Shown: positions 1 to 4,781 of the stretch, one piece after another
Layout: every line of letters begins with the position of its first letter
How positions within the stretch are numbered: position 1 is the first letter of the stretch
Assembly (NCBI GenBank): GCA_001791465.1
Contig: MGER01000039.1
Span: 1 to 5,218, forward strand
Reading direction: 5' to 3'
Source of the DNA: Candidatus Uhrbacteria bacterium RIFCSPLOWO2_02_FULL_49_11
Lineage (GTDB): Bacteria; Patescibacteriota; Patescibacteriia; 2-02-FULL-49-11
DNA: 5,218 bases
Notes under the pieces: generated by a model
The model's database searches: none
Told to the model about the DNA's origin: nothing
Seen by the model: the letters and a program-made list of their open reading frames with translations, nothing else
Program-made: the position numbers and the translations under genes

Positions 1-695
1 AAACCGAACAGGCGGATAAGGCTGGCGGTGGCACGAGCCGCGAAGGCGGCTTTGGCGCTCTTTTTTGAAATTTGGTGGAACCGCGTCTCCCCTTCCACGA
101 CGGCGCCGTCGCGAAGAACGGCAGGCTCTTGGGAAGTATATTCCATTCCTCCATGCACGATCGCGGTCGGTTCAAGCGTCACGCGGTCGCCGCTCCTGCC
201 GTAGACCGTCAAATCCCTTCCCACTTCTCCGGCAACCGCCACCGATCCCCCATACGCGCGGACATCGCGCCCCACGCGCCCATTGATTACCACATCTGCG
301 CTGAACGCGGTCATACTCCACCCCACTTCCGATGCATCAGAAAGCTGCACCCTTCCGCCCACCACGGACACGCCCCTGCCGACGCTGCCTGAAATTTCCA
401 CGGTGCCGCCTGCCACGCGCACGCTCCCGCCGACATCGGACACAATGCGCACTTCGCCCCCTATGGCAATCACGTCACCGGTAACTGGTCCTGCGATCTC
501 TACGGTGCCTCCCGCGACTATCACATCGCCATCCACGGGCGCGAGGATCCGCACACTGCTCCCCATGCGCACCACGTCGCCCTGCACACTCTCATCCGCA
601 GAGATCACCACTGCTTCTCCTTTTGCATATACAAAAAAAGGCAATAATGCGGCCATCCCCATGATAACGATATTGCACATGAGTCGCGTACGCAT
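1..695 (-). CDS. Exported bactofilin-like beta-helix protein, 3' end off the window
   Basis: The minus strand from ATG at 695 stays open for 231 codons to the window edge, so the C-terminus is missing. Residues 1-24 look like a signal peptide: basic MRTR, a hydrophobic core, then FVYA before KGEAVV. From residue 39 there is a strict 17-residue repeat of the form GDVxxxGGxVxIxGxVx (39-55, 56-72, 73-89, 90-106, 107-123, a 19-residue rung 124-142, then 143-159), rich in Val, Gly and short hydrophobic alternations. This is the pattern of a right-handed beta-helix as in bactofilins (polymer-forming cytoskeletal proteins). True bactofilins are cytoplasmic, so an exported relative is more likely. 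Residues 160-205 break the period, and 206-231 are Ala/Lys/Arg-rich. Related proteins, from memory, often end in membrane helices, which cannot be checked here. It diverges from glyA and has no Shine-Dalgarno. The fold is well supported; the function (surface or periplasmic scaffold) is inferred. Confidence 0.82.
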   Translation of the reverse strand, partial: MRTRLMCNIVIMGMAALLPFFVYAKGEAVVISADESVQGDVVRMGSSVRILAPVDGDVIVAGGTVEIAGPVTGDVIAIGGEVRIVSDVGGSVRVAGGTVEISGSVGRGVSVVGGRVQLSDASEVGWSMTAFSADVVINGRVGRDVRAYGGSVAVAGEVGRDLTVYGRSGDRVTLEPTAIVHGGMEYTSQEPAVLRDGAVVEGETRFHQISKKSAKAAFAARATASLIRLFG

Positions 696-702
696 AAGCA
701 AA

Positions 703-719
703 TATGGTAATATTGGTAA
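703..719. repeat. Two-copy 8-9 base tandem repeat in the leader of the beta-helix gene
   Basis: TATGGTAA is followed directly by TATTGGTAA. The pair lies just before the minus-strand start at 695, in the likely untranslated leader. It is small and could be chance in AT-rich DNA. It is listed because two other short repeats flank glyA. Confidence 0.35.
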
Positions 720-734
720 TACGTGATACAGTAA

Positions 735-743
735 ATTCTAGCA
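735..743 (-). promoter_or_regulatory. Possible extended -10 promoter for the beta-helix gene
   Basis: Read on the minus strand this is TGCTAGAAT, an extended -10 (TGn then TAGAAT, five of six matches to TATAAT). It lies about 40 bases before the ATG at 695, giving a leader of roughly 30 bases. No good -35 box sits 17 bases upstream, as is common for extended -10 promoters. It is the best candidate in the divergent gap. No comparably convincing promoter was found for glyA; TATATT at 755-760 and a weak TTGTAA at 769-774 are the only hints. Confidence 0.4.
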
Positions 744-793
744 GATTTTAACGATATATTAAACTATGTTGTAATCAAGGCACCAACCGCCAA

Positions 794-819
794 TATTTGG
801 AATTTGTTATTTGGAATTT
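794..819. repeat. Two-copy 14-base-period direct repeat before glyA
   Basis: TATTTGGAATTT occurs at 794-805 and again at 808-819 with only GT between, ending ten bases before the glyA ATG. The second copy contains the alternative TTG start at 811. It resembles the AATTTGGAATTT-type low-complexity repeats I associate with Parcubacteria intergenic DNA, though this is from memory and unchecked. Confidence 0.6.
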
Positions 820-828
820 ATCAATTAT

Positions 829-2085
829 ATGCCTTCCTTCACCGCCCTCACTCAACAAGACGGAGAATTGAGCACTGCTATGCGCGGAGAGCTGAAACGC
901 CAGCGCCAGGGTTTAGAAATGATCGCGTCTGAAAACTACACCTCGCCCGCCGTGCTGGAAGCCATGGGCTCTTACCTCACCAATAAATATTCAGAAGGCT
1001 ATCCCGGGAAACGCTACTATGGCGGCAACGAATGGATTGACGAAGTAGAAAATCTTGCGCGCGAGCGCGCTAAACAATTGTTCGGCGCCGAGCACGCGAA
1101 CGTGCAGCCGCACTCCGGCTCAAGCGCAAACATGGAAGCGTATTTTGCGCTGCTTGAGCTGGGCGATACGGTCCTCGCCATGGACCTCGCATCCGGCGGG
1201 CACCTTACCCATGGAAGCCCAGTGAATTTTTCAGGCAAATTTTACCGCTTCATCCCTTATGGCGTGCGCCGCGACACGGAACAGATTGACATGGATGAGG
1301 TGCGCGTCATTGCCTTGCGCGAGCGGCCGAAACTGATCCTCGCGGGATACACCGCCTATCCGCGCACCATCGACTTCGCCGCATTCCGCGCAATTGCGGA
1401 TGAAATAGGCGCCTCCCTTTTAGTAGACATGGCGCACATTGCCGGTTTGGTCGCGGGCGGCGTTCATCCCTCACCTATACCTCATGCACATGTGGTAACT
1501 TCCACCACGCATAAAACCTTACGCGGCCCGCGCGGCGCATTTATTCTTTCAAAAGGGGAATATGCGGAACAAATTGACAAGGCCGTCATGCCAGGAATGC
1601 AAGGAGGACCGCTGGAACACGTAATTGCCGCAAAAGCGGTCTGCTTCCGTGAAGCGATGGCGCAAGAGTTTAAAAGTTATGCCGCGCAAATCGTGAAAAA
1701 CTGCCAAGCCTTGGGCGCGGCGCTCGCCTCCTATGGCGTGCGGCTCGTTTCCGGCGGCACCGACAATCATCTGCTGCTTATTGACCTTACTTCGCTCGGG
1801 GTCACAGGGAAAGAAGCGGAGAAGGCGCTCGACAGCGTAGGAATCTACACCAATAAAAACATGATTCCCTTCGACCCGCGCAGGCCCCTAGATCCGTCGG
1901 GTTTGCGCATTGGCTCTGCCGCGCTCACGACGCGGGGATTTTCTGAGCAAGAAATGCAAATTGTCGCGGAACTCATTTTCCGCATTCTAAAAAATAAGGA
2001 CAATGAGGAAGAGAAGAAACGCGTGCGCAAAAAAGTCACCGACCTCACCGACGCGCACCCCCTCTACACCGGAATGAACATATAA
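829..2085 (+). CDS. glyA: Serine hydroxymethyltransferase
   Basis: This cytosolic PLP enzyme converts serine plus tetrahydrofolate to glycine plus 5,10-methylene-tetrahydrofolate, the main source of one-carbon units. Counting from ATG 829 the protein has 418 residues, the usual length. Visible landmarks are [11 protein letters not shown] (29-39), [13 protein letters not shown] (54-66), [11 protein letters not shown] (91-101), SGGHLTHG (122-129), [13 protein letters not shown] (199-211) with the Asp200 expected to hold the PLP ring nitrogen and His203, and [14 protein letters not shown] (223-236) with Lys229 as the Schiff-base lysine. GMQGGP and the C-terminal [14 protein letters not shown] segment are also present, so it appears complete and active. 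An in-frame TTG at 811 would add six residues; ATG 829 is preferred because it gives the usual length and TTG lies inside a repeat. Hand-counted GC in four sampled rows is about 59%, high for the window. No Shine-Dalgarno or clear terminator is seen. Confidence 0.98.
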   Translation: MPSFTALTQQDGELSTAMRGELKRQRQGLEMIASENYTSPAVLEAMGSYLTNKYSEGYPGKRYYGGNEWIDEVENLARERAKQLFGAEHANVQPHSGSSANMEAYFALLELGDTVLAMDLASGGHLTHGSPVNFSGKFYRFIPYGVRRDTEQIDMDEVRVIALRERPKLILAGYTAYPRTIDFAAFRAIADEIGASLLVDMAHIAGLVAGGVHPSPIPHAHVVTSTTHKTLRGPRGAFILSKGEYAEQIDKAVMPGMQGGPLEHVIAAKAVCFREAMAQEFKSYAAQIVKNCQALGAALASYGVRLVSGGTDNHLLLIDLTSLGVTGKEAEKALDSVGIYTNKNMIPFDPRRPLDPSGLRIGSAALTTRGFSEQEMQIVAELIFRILKNKDNEEEKKRVRKKVTDLTDAHPLYTGMNI

Positions 2086-2099
2086 AAACCTTCAACATA

Positions 2100-2162
2100 T
2101 CCGACCTATCAGTCTTTTCCGACCTCTCCGTCGTATCCGTCTTATCCGACCTATCAGACTTA
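2100..2162. repeat. Seven-copy 9-base degenerate tandem repeat
   Basis: Seven head-to-tail units of exactly 9 bases fill most of the gap after glyA. The consensus is TCCGACCTA. Units 1 (2100-2108) and 6 (2145-2153) are identical to it. Units 2 and 7 begin TCA instead of TCC, and the others vary at positions 5, 7, 8 and 9. The last base of unit 7 is the A of the next gene's ATG (2162). The period is a multiple of three, but the array is not in frame with either flanking gene. On the minus strand it reads as TAGGTCGGA units. Function is unknown; slippage-derived filler DNA or a protein-binding array are both possible. Confidence 0.88.
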
Positions 2163-2524
2163 TGGACACGTTGGCACACGGTCTCTGGGCAGCTACCGCT
2201 GCCAAAGCCTACATTGATCCCAAAATCGTTATCTGCGCTCACCACATCGTGCCCCCGGAAATACCAACCACCGGTTCGGTGGAGACTCTGCGCGCATTCT
2301 ATAAGAAATATTTTAAAAAACTTGAGGGGATAAATAAGTTCTATAAAAATGAGGAGAGCCTCATGCCGCTCGCCTGTGTGCTGGAAAACGCGCTCAACCT
2401 CGCCAAAGAATATCCCAGCCTCATCCTCGACACTCCCACGCTTGAGATTACGTCCACACTACTCCAACGAAAAAGTGGCAATCCCCTCATCGTTCTTTTC
2501 CGCACCATGATGGCAAAAGGATAA
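2162..2524 (+). CDS. Hypothetical protein, 120 residues, with a MDTLxHGLW N-terminus
   Basis: The family of the whole protein is not recognised. The first residues, MDTLAHGLWAATAAKA, resemble the start of DUF457/YdjM-type membrane-bound metal-dependent hydrolases, which commonly open with a Met-Asp-x-Leu-x-His-Gly-Leu-Trp-like motif. The rest does not continue as that family would: no transmembrane helices are visible. It has a short hydrophobic strand IVICAHHIVPP (22-32), a Lys/Tyr-rich stretch FYKKYFKKLEGINKFYKN (46-63), then amphipathic helix-like segments (MPLACVLENALNLAKEY, about 68-84; LIVLFRTMM, about 109-117). Codons look used for coding, with many G/C third positions. It may be a short unknown protein, or a remnant or chimera whose start came from a DUF457-like gene. 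It begins on the last base of the 9-base repeat array and has no Shine-Dalgarno. The coding call is moderately sure; no function is offered. Confidence 0.6.
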   Translation: MDTLAHGLWAATAAKAYIDPKIVICAHHIVPPEIPTTGSVETLRAFYKKYFKKLEGINKFYKNEESLMPLACVLENALNLAKEYPSLILDTPTLEITSTLLQRKSGNPLIVLFRTMMAKG

Positions 2525-2562
2525 CCGCGCAGAGTGCTCATATTGTATATTATTAACCAGTT

Positions 2563-3156
2563 ATGAGACTTATTCTTACAAGACATGGTGAAACCGAGGA
2601 AAATAAAATCGGCATCATGCAGGGACATTTGCCGGGAAAACTTTCTGCAGAAGGGATAGAGCAGGCGCAAAAATTAGCATTGCGGCTAAAGGATGAAAAA
2701 ATAGATTTCATTTATTCCAGTGATTTGGCACGAGCATCTGATACTGCGAAAGAAATCGCCTCATTTCACCCTCATGCCCCGATTAAATTTGTCGAAGATT
2801 TGCGAGAACGAAATTTGGGGGAATTCCAAGGAAAAAAGAAAAGTGATTTTGGTTGGAATCCAAAGGATCATAAAGCAACATATCTGGAACCTAAAGAAGG
2901 AGAAACGATAGAACAGCTCTATAAAAGGGCAGAAAGTTTTCTCCATACCGTTATTGTGCAACATTGTAAAGATACCGTTTTATTCGTGGGACATAACGGT
3001 ATCAACAAGGCGTTAATAGCGGTAATTACCGGTAAAAAACATACGGATGTAAAAACCATTGAGAATCAACGTAACACCAGCGTGAACATATTCGAAATAG
3101 ATGAGGACAAAAACCATACCATACATGCCTTTAATTGCATTAAACATTTAGTTTGA
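2563..3156 (+). CDS. Histidine phosphatase superfamily protein (phosphoglycerate mutase-like)
   Basis: This is a 197-residue cytosolic phosphohydrolase of the branch-1 histidine phosphatase superfamily. It starts with LILTRHGETEEN, where Arg7-His8-Gly9 holds the nucleophilic histidine that becomes phosphorylated. YSSDLARASDTA (51-62) supplies Arg57, LRERNLGEFQG (80-90) supplies the acid Glu82, and FVGHNG (141-146) supplies the second histidine His144. The full catalytic set is therefore present and length is normal for small members such as CobC/alpha-ribazole phosphatase or GpmB-like enzymes. The substrate cannot be read from sequence; no cobalamin or glycolytic genes lie nearby. GC is about 39% in four sampled rows, clearly below glyA, which suggests a different history or recent acquisition. 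A TATATT at 2546-2551 could be a -10 box giving an almost leaderless message, but no -35 matches. The stop is TGA. Confidence 0.93.
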   Translation: MRLILTRHGETEENKIGIMQGHLPGKLSAEGIEQAQKLALRLKDEKIDFIYSSDLARASDTAKEIASFHPHAPIKFVEDLRERNLGEFQGKKKSDFGWNPKDHKATYLEPKEGETIEQLYKRAESFLHTVIVQHCKDTVLFVGHNGINKALIAVITGKKHTDVKTIENQRNTSVNIFEIDEDKNHTIHAFNCIKHLV

Positions 3157-3166
3157 TAATTATCAA
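3153..3166. repeat. Perfect 14-base palindrome overlapping the phosphatase stop codon
   Basis: TTGATAATTATCAA is its own reverse complement and contains the TGA stop at 3154-3156. It lies 15 bases before the next ATG (3182). It has no loop and no T-run, so it is a poor terminator. A dimeric-regulator site or chance in AT-rich DNA are the alternatives. Confidence 0.4.
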
Positions 3167-3181
3167 CTCACACTATAACGT

Positions 3182-3481
3182 ATGCCTGAACAAACCCAGT
3201 CTCAACCTCAGCCAAATTCTAAAAAAAACATCCCATTCCCCCTTATTGTCCTCCTAGTATGCGTGGCAGTAGTGGTCGCGGCGTATGCGTACCAGAAATA
3301 TTCTTTCATGAGCGAACCTACCACAGTTAAGACCCCTTCTGAAGAGCCTGCGCAAGGGAATGAGGATTCAGGAACCTGCAAAAACCTCTGCGGCAACGGC
3401 GTGTGCGAAGAGATTGTGTGCATGACCATCGGCTGCCCGTGCGCCGAAACCCCCACCACCTGCCCGCAAGATTGCAAATAG
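3182..3481 (+). CDS. Small single-pass membrane protein with a Cys-rich outer domain
   Basis: This 99-residue protein has a Gln/Pro-rich N-terminus (1-15), one strong transmembrane helix (about 17-38, IPFPLIVLLVCVAVVVAAYAYQ region), an acidic Pro/Glu/Thr linker (44-63) and a C-terminal domain with eight cysteines at 66, 70, 75, 80, 85, 87, 94 and 98 (pattern C-x3-C-x4-C-x4-C-x4-C-x-C-x6-C-x3-C). The core reads CGNGVCE...GCPCAETPTTCPQDC. The even number of cysteines and likely location outside the membrane suggest up to four disulfides; metal binding cannot be excluded. Similar CGNGxCE/TCPxDC tails are, from memory, frequent in Patescibacteria and some archaeal surface proteins, with no known function. 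The charge pattern (KK before the helix) favours the N-terminus inside. It could be an envelope protein or a substrate of a Dsb-like oxidase. The stop is followed at once by a stem-loop. Confidence 0.82.
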   Translation: MPEQTQSQPQPNSKKNIPFPLIVLLVCVAVVVAAYAYQKYSFMSEPTTVKTPSEEPAQGNEDSGTCKNLCGNGVCEEIVCMTIGCPCAETPTTCPQDCK

Positions 3482-3484
3482 AGT

Positions 3485-3520
3485 GGCGGTGTAAACATAC
3501 CATCCATGTTTATCGTCGCC
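3485..3520 (+). terminator. Imperfect stem-loop after the Cys-rich gene, possible terminator
   Basis: GGCG (3485-3488) pairs with CGCC (3517-3520), and after a small asymmetric internal bulge TAAACAT (3492-3498) pairs with ATGTTTA (3506-3512), leaving a seven-base loop. It begins four bases after the stop codon and precedes the next promoter, as a terminator should. No continuous T-run follows (only TTTT at 3534-3537), so it may be a weak terminator or an RNA-stabilising hairpin. Confidence 0.4.
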
Positions 3521-3557
3521 ATCATCTCTAAAGTTTTAATGAAGGGCAAAAAGCGAT

Positions 3558-3586
3558 TTGACAGAATTGAGGCAGGGAATTAAGAT
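3558..3586 (+). promoter_or_regulatory. Sigma70-type promoter for the toxin-antitoxin/thpR/nth unit
   Basis: A perfect -35 box TTGACA (3558-3563) is followed after exactly 17 bases by TAAGAT (3581-3586), four of six matches to TATAAT including the key A at position 2 and T at position 6. The start site would be near 3593, giving a leader of about 27 bases before the ATG at 3620. It is the clearest promoter in the window and the only one found between 3482 and the right edge. Confidence 0.7.
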
Positions 3587-3588
3587 AG

Positions 3589-3616
3589 TATATAGAATCA
3601 ATACCTAACCTATATA
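3589..3616. promoter_or_regulatory. Possible antitoxin operator (inverted repeat)
   Basis: TATATAG (3589-3595) and CTATATA (3610-3616) form a 7-base inverted repeat with centres 21 bases apart, about two helical turns. It covers the predicted start site and leader of the antitoxin gene. Ribbon-helix-helix antitoxins commonly repress their own promoter by binding such symmetric sites. The arms are AT-rich, so chance is a real alternative. Confidence 0.35.
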
Positions 3617-3619
3617 TCT

Positions 3620-3874
3620 ATGTCCATTGTGAATTTCGCTGTTTCCAAGCCGTTAGAGAAGCGGGTAGAACACATTATGCGGGAAAAAGGTTTTACGAGC
3701 AAAGCGGAATTCTTCCGATTTGCTGCCATCCAATATATTGATATCTTAAGTAAACCGGTCGTGAGTGAAGAAGAGCGTTTTCGTTATCTCACTACCGCAC
3801 TCGCCAATGAGGTGGTGAAGGCTTACCGCGGCAAAAAGGTTCCCACCGCGCGGGAACAGCTCACCGATCTCTAG
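3620..3874 (+). CDS. Ribbon-helix-helix antitoxin
   Basis: This 84-residue protein has the layout of a CopG/Arc/ParD-type antitoxin: a short strand (VNFAVS, 4-9), a first helix (10-22), the turn GFTS (24-27), and a second helix KAEFFRFAAIQYI (28-40). Two such chains make the DNA-binding dimer, with the strand entering the major groove. Residues 41-84 have no fixed fold by eye and end in AYRGKKVPTAREQLTDL; in related systems this tail wraps the toxin. It is 21 bases upstream of a RelE/ParE-like gene, the usual antitoxin-first order, so its job is inferred to be toxin neutralisation and autorepression through the promoter at 3558-3586. No Shine-Dalgarno is seen. It could be a plain RHH regulator, but the neighbour makes antitoxin much more likely. 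Confidence 0.85.
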   Translation: MSIVNFAVSKPLEKRVEHIMREKGFTSKAEFFRFAAIQYIDILSKPVVSEEERFRYLTTALANEVVKAYRGKKVPTAREQLTDL

Positions 3875-3895
3875 CGTGGTGAACATTCTTGTTAT

Positions 3896-4243
3896 ATGTA
3901 CCACGTCATCATACTTCCGCATTTCCTGCGGCAACTGAATACGTACGTGAAAAAACATCGTCGCCTGAAGGACGATGTTATCGTTTGCTTAGAACAATTC
4001 GATGCGCGTCTGCATGCGCACCTTGGTAATAATGTATACAAAGTGCGCCTTAAATCACGCGACATTCCCCGCGGTAAGAGCAAATCCTTTCGTCTCATTG
4101 TGCTGCTCATCAACGCAGGAAGCTTTCTGGTCCCCATTTCCATTTATTTCAAAGGCGACCAGGAAGATATTGCGAGAAAAGAAATCAACGATCATTTAGA
4201 AACCATTCTCTTTGAATTAAGAGCCCGGCAATTTCTCATGTAA
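3896..4243 (+). CDS. RelE/ParE-like toxin of a type II toxin-antitoxin pair
   Basis: This 115-residue basic protein starts with YHVIILPHFLRQLNTYVKKH, a strand then a helix, as in RelE/ParE-fold toxins. The core motif VYKVRLKSRDIPRGKSKSFR (47-66) followed by LIVLLI and LVPISIYFKGDQEDI (78-92) closely matches the family in which VYKxR, RGKSGGFR and YxKxDxEDI recur. Candidate active or RNA-contact residues are Arg51, Arg59, Lys61, Arg66, Tyr84 and Lys86. Whether it is a ribosome-dependent mRNA nuclease (RelE/HigB-like) or a gyrase poison (ParE-like) cannot be decided from the sequence; the basic, HigB-like core makes mRNA cleavage my preference. In the family canonical RGKSGGFR, the second half here is SKSFR, so one Gly position differs. 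The gene follows its antitoxin by 21 bases and precedes thpR by 10 bases. Confidence 0.87.
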   Translation: MYHVIILPHFLRQLNTYVKKHRRLKDDVIVCLEQFDARLHAHLGNNVYKVRLKSRDIPRGKSKSFRLIVLLINAGSFLVPISIYFKGDQEDIARKEINDHLETILFELRARQFLM

Positions 4244-4253
4244 CTATTGTCCT

Positions 4254-4781
4254 GTGAAAAAACGCATCTTTATCGCTCTTCCAGTCTCTGAATCTCTCCA
4301 AAACGAAATCATTGCTTGGGAGCAGAGTTTCTCTGATCTTCCCGTGCGCTGGCTGAAGGGAAAAAATCTGCATATTACCTTAGTGCCGCCGTGGGAGATA
4401 GATGACACTGATAAGATTGTTACATTGTTAAATGGCTCAAAATTTGTGACTGAACGGATTGAATTAAGATTTGACCGCGTGTCGTTTGGACCAAACCCAA
4501 GGGAACCGCGCCTGATCTGGGCAGAAGGGCAAACAGTTAATCAGTTGTCAGTTATCAGGAATCAACTATACGAAACGCTGGGATTTTCCCCGGAATCAAG
4601 GCCATATAAACTTCATCTCACGTTGGCGCGATTTCGGCCTGAACAATTCGCGTCTTTTCCAACGCAAACACTCAATGAAAAAGTAACTTGGCAGGACACC
4701 GCCACCTCGTTTGTTCTCATGGAATCTCATCTCCTTCCCACTGGCGCAGACTACGAAATCCTTGTTGAAATTCCCTTATGA
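4254..4781 (+). CDS. thpR: RNA 2',3'-cyclic phosphodiesterase / 2'-5' RNA ligase family (2H phosphoesterase)
   Basis: This 175-residue cytosolic 2H phosphoesterase starts with a GTG; the conserved opening KKRIFIALPVSESL leaves no other start. The two signature HxTx motifs are present: His40-Ile-Thr42-Leu in LKGKNLHITLVPPW and His121-Leu-Thr123-Leu in YKLHLTLARF, at the normal spacing. Family members open 2',3'-cyclic phosphates to 2'-phosphates, and the E. coli member can join tRNA half-molecules through 2'-5' bonds; the physiological role is unsettled. Length is standard and both motifs are intact, so it should be active. It sits 10 bases after the toxin stop and its TGA overlaps the ATG of nth (ATGA, 4778-4781), so the three are probably co-transcribed and nth translationally coupled. 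No Shine-Dalgarno precedes the GTG. Confidence 0.93.
   Translation: MKKRIFIALPVSESLQNEIIAWEQSFSDLPVRWLKGKNLHITLVPPWEIDDTDKIVTLLNGSKFVTERIELRFDRVSFGPNPREPRLIWAEGQTVNQLSVIRNQLYETLGFSPESRPYKLHLTLARFRPEQFASFPTQTLNEKVTWQDTATSFVLMESHLLPTGADYEILVEIPL

Noticed and set aside
65..726. Three overlapping plus-strand open frames rich in Pro, Thr, Ser and Arg
   Set aside because: They are the antisense of the minus-strand beta-helix gene, whose frame has a signal peptide and a regular 17-residue repeat; the Pro/Thr content is the reverse of Gly/Val codons.
811..828. TTG start for glyA six codons upstream
   Set aside because: ATG 829 gives the normal 418-residue length and family N-terminus, and the TTG is part of a direct repeat.
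1017..2048. Minus-strand open frames inside glyA
   Set aside because: They are antisense shadows of a well-conserved enzyme, with no recognisable motifs.
2100..2162. CRISPR array
   Set aside because: The units are 9 bases, contiguous and without spacers, with no cas genes nearby.
2045..2245. Minus-strand open frame with Ser-Asp-Arg/Lys-Thr-Asp repeats
   Set aside because: The repetitive peptide is just the 9-base repeat array read in one frame; the rest lies antisense to glyA and the 2162 gene and resembles nothing.
2546..2551. Promoter -10 (TATATT) for the histidine phosphatase
   Set aside because: No -35 match at 16-18 bases and the start site would fall about five bases before the ATG; too weak to list as a feature.
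2720..2964. Open frames on both strands inside the phosphatase gene
   Set aside because: They overlap a gene with a complete catalytic set and show no domain features of their own.
3153..3179. Promoter TTGATA...TATAAC before the Cys-rich gene
   Set aside because: The spacer is only 15 bases and transcription would start inside the coding region after the ATG at 3182.
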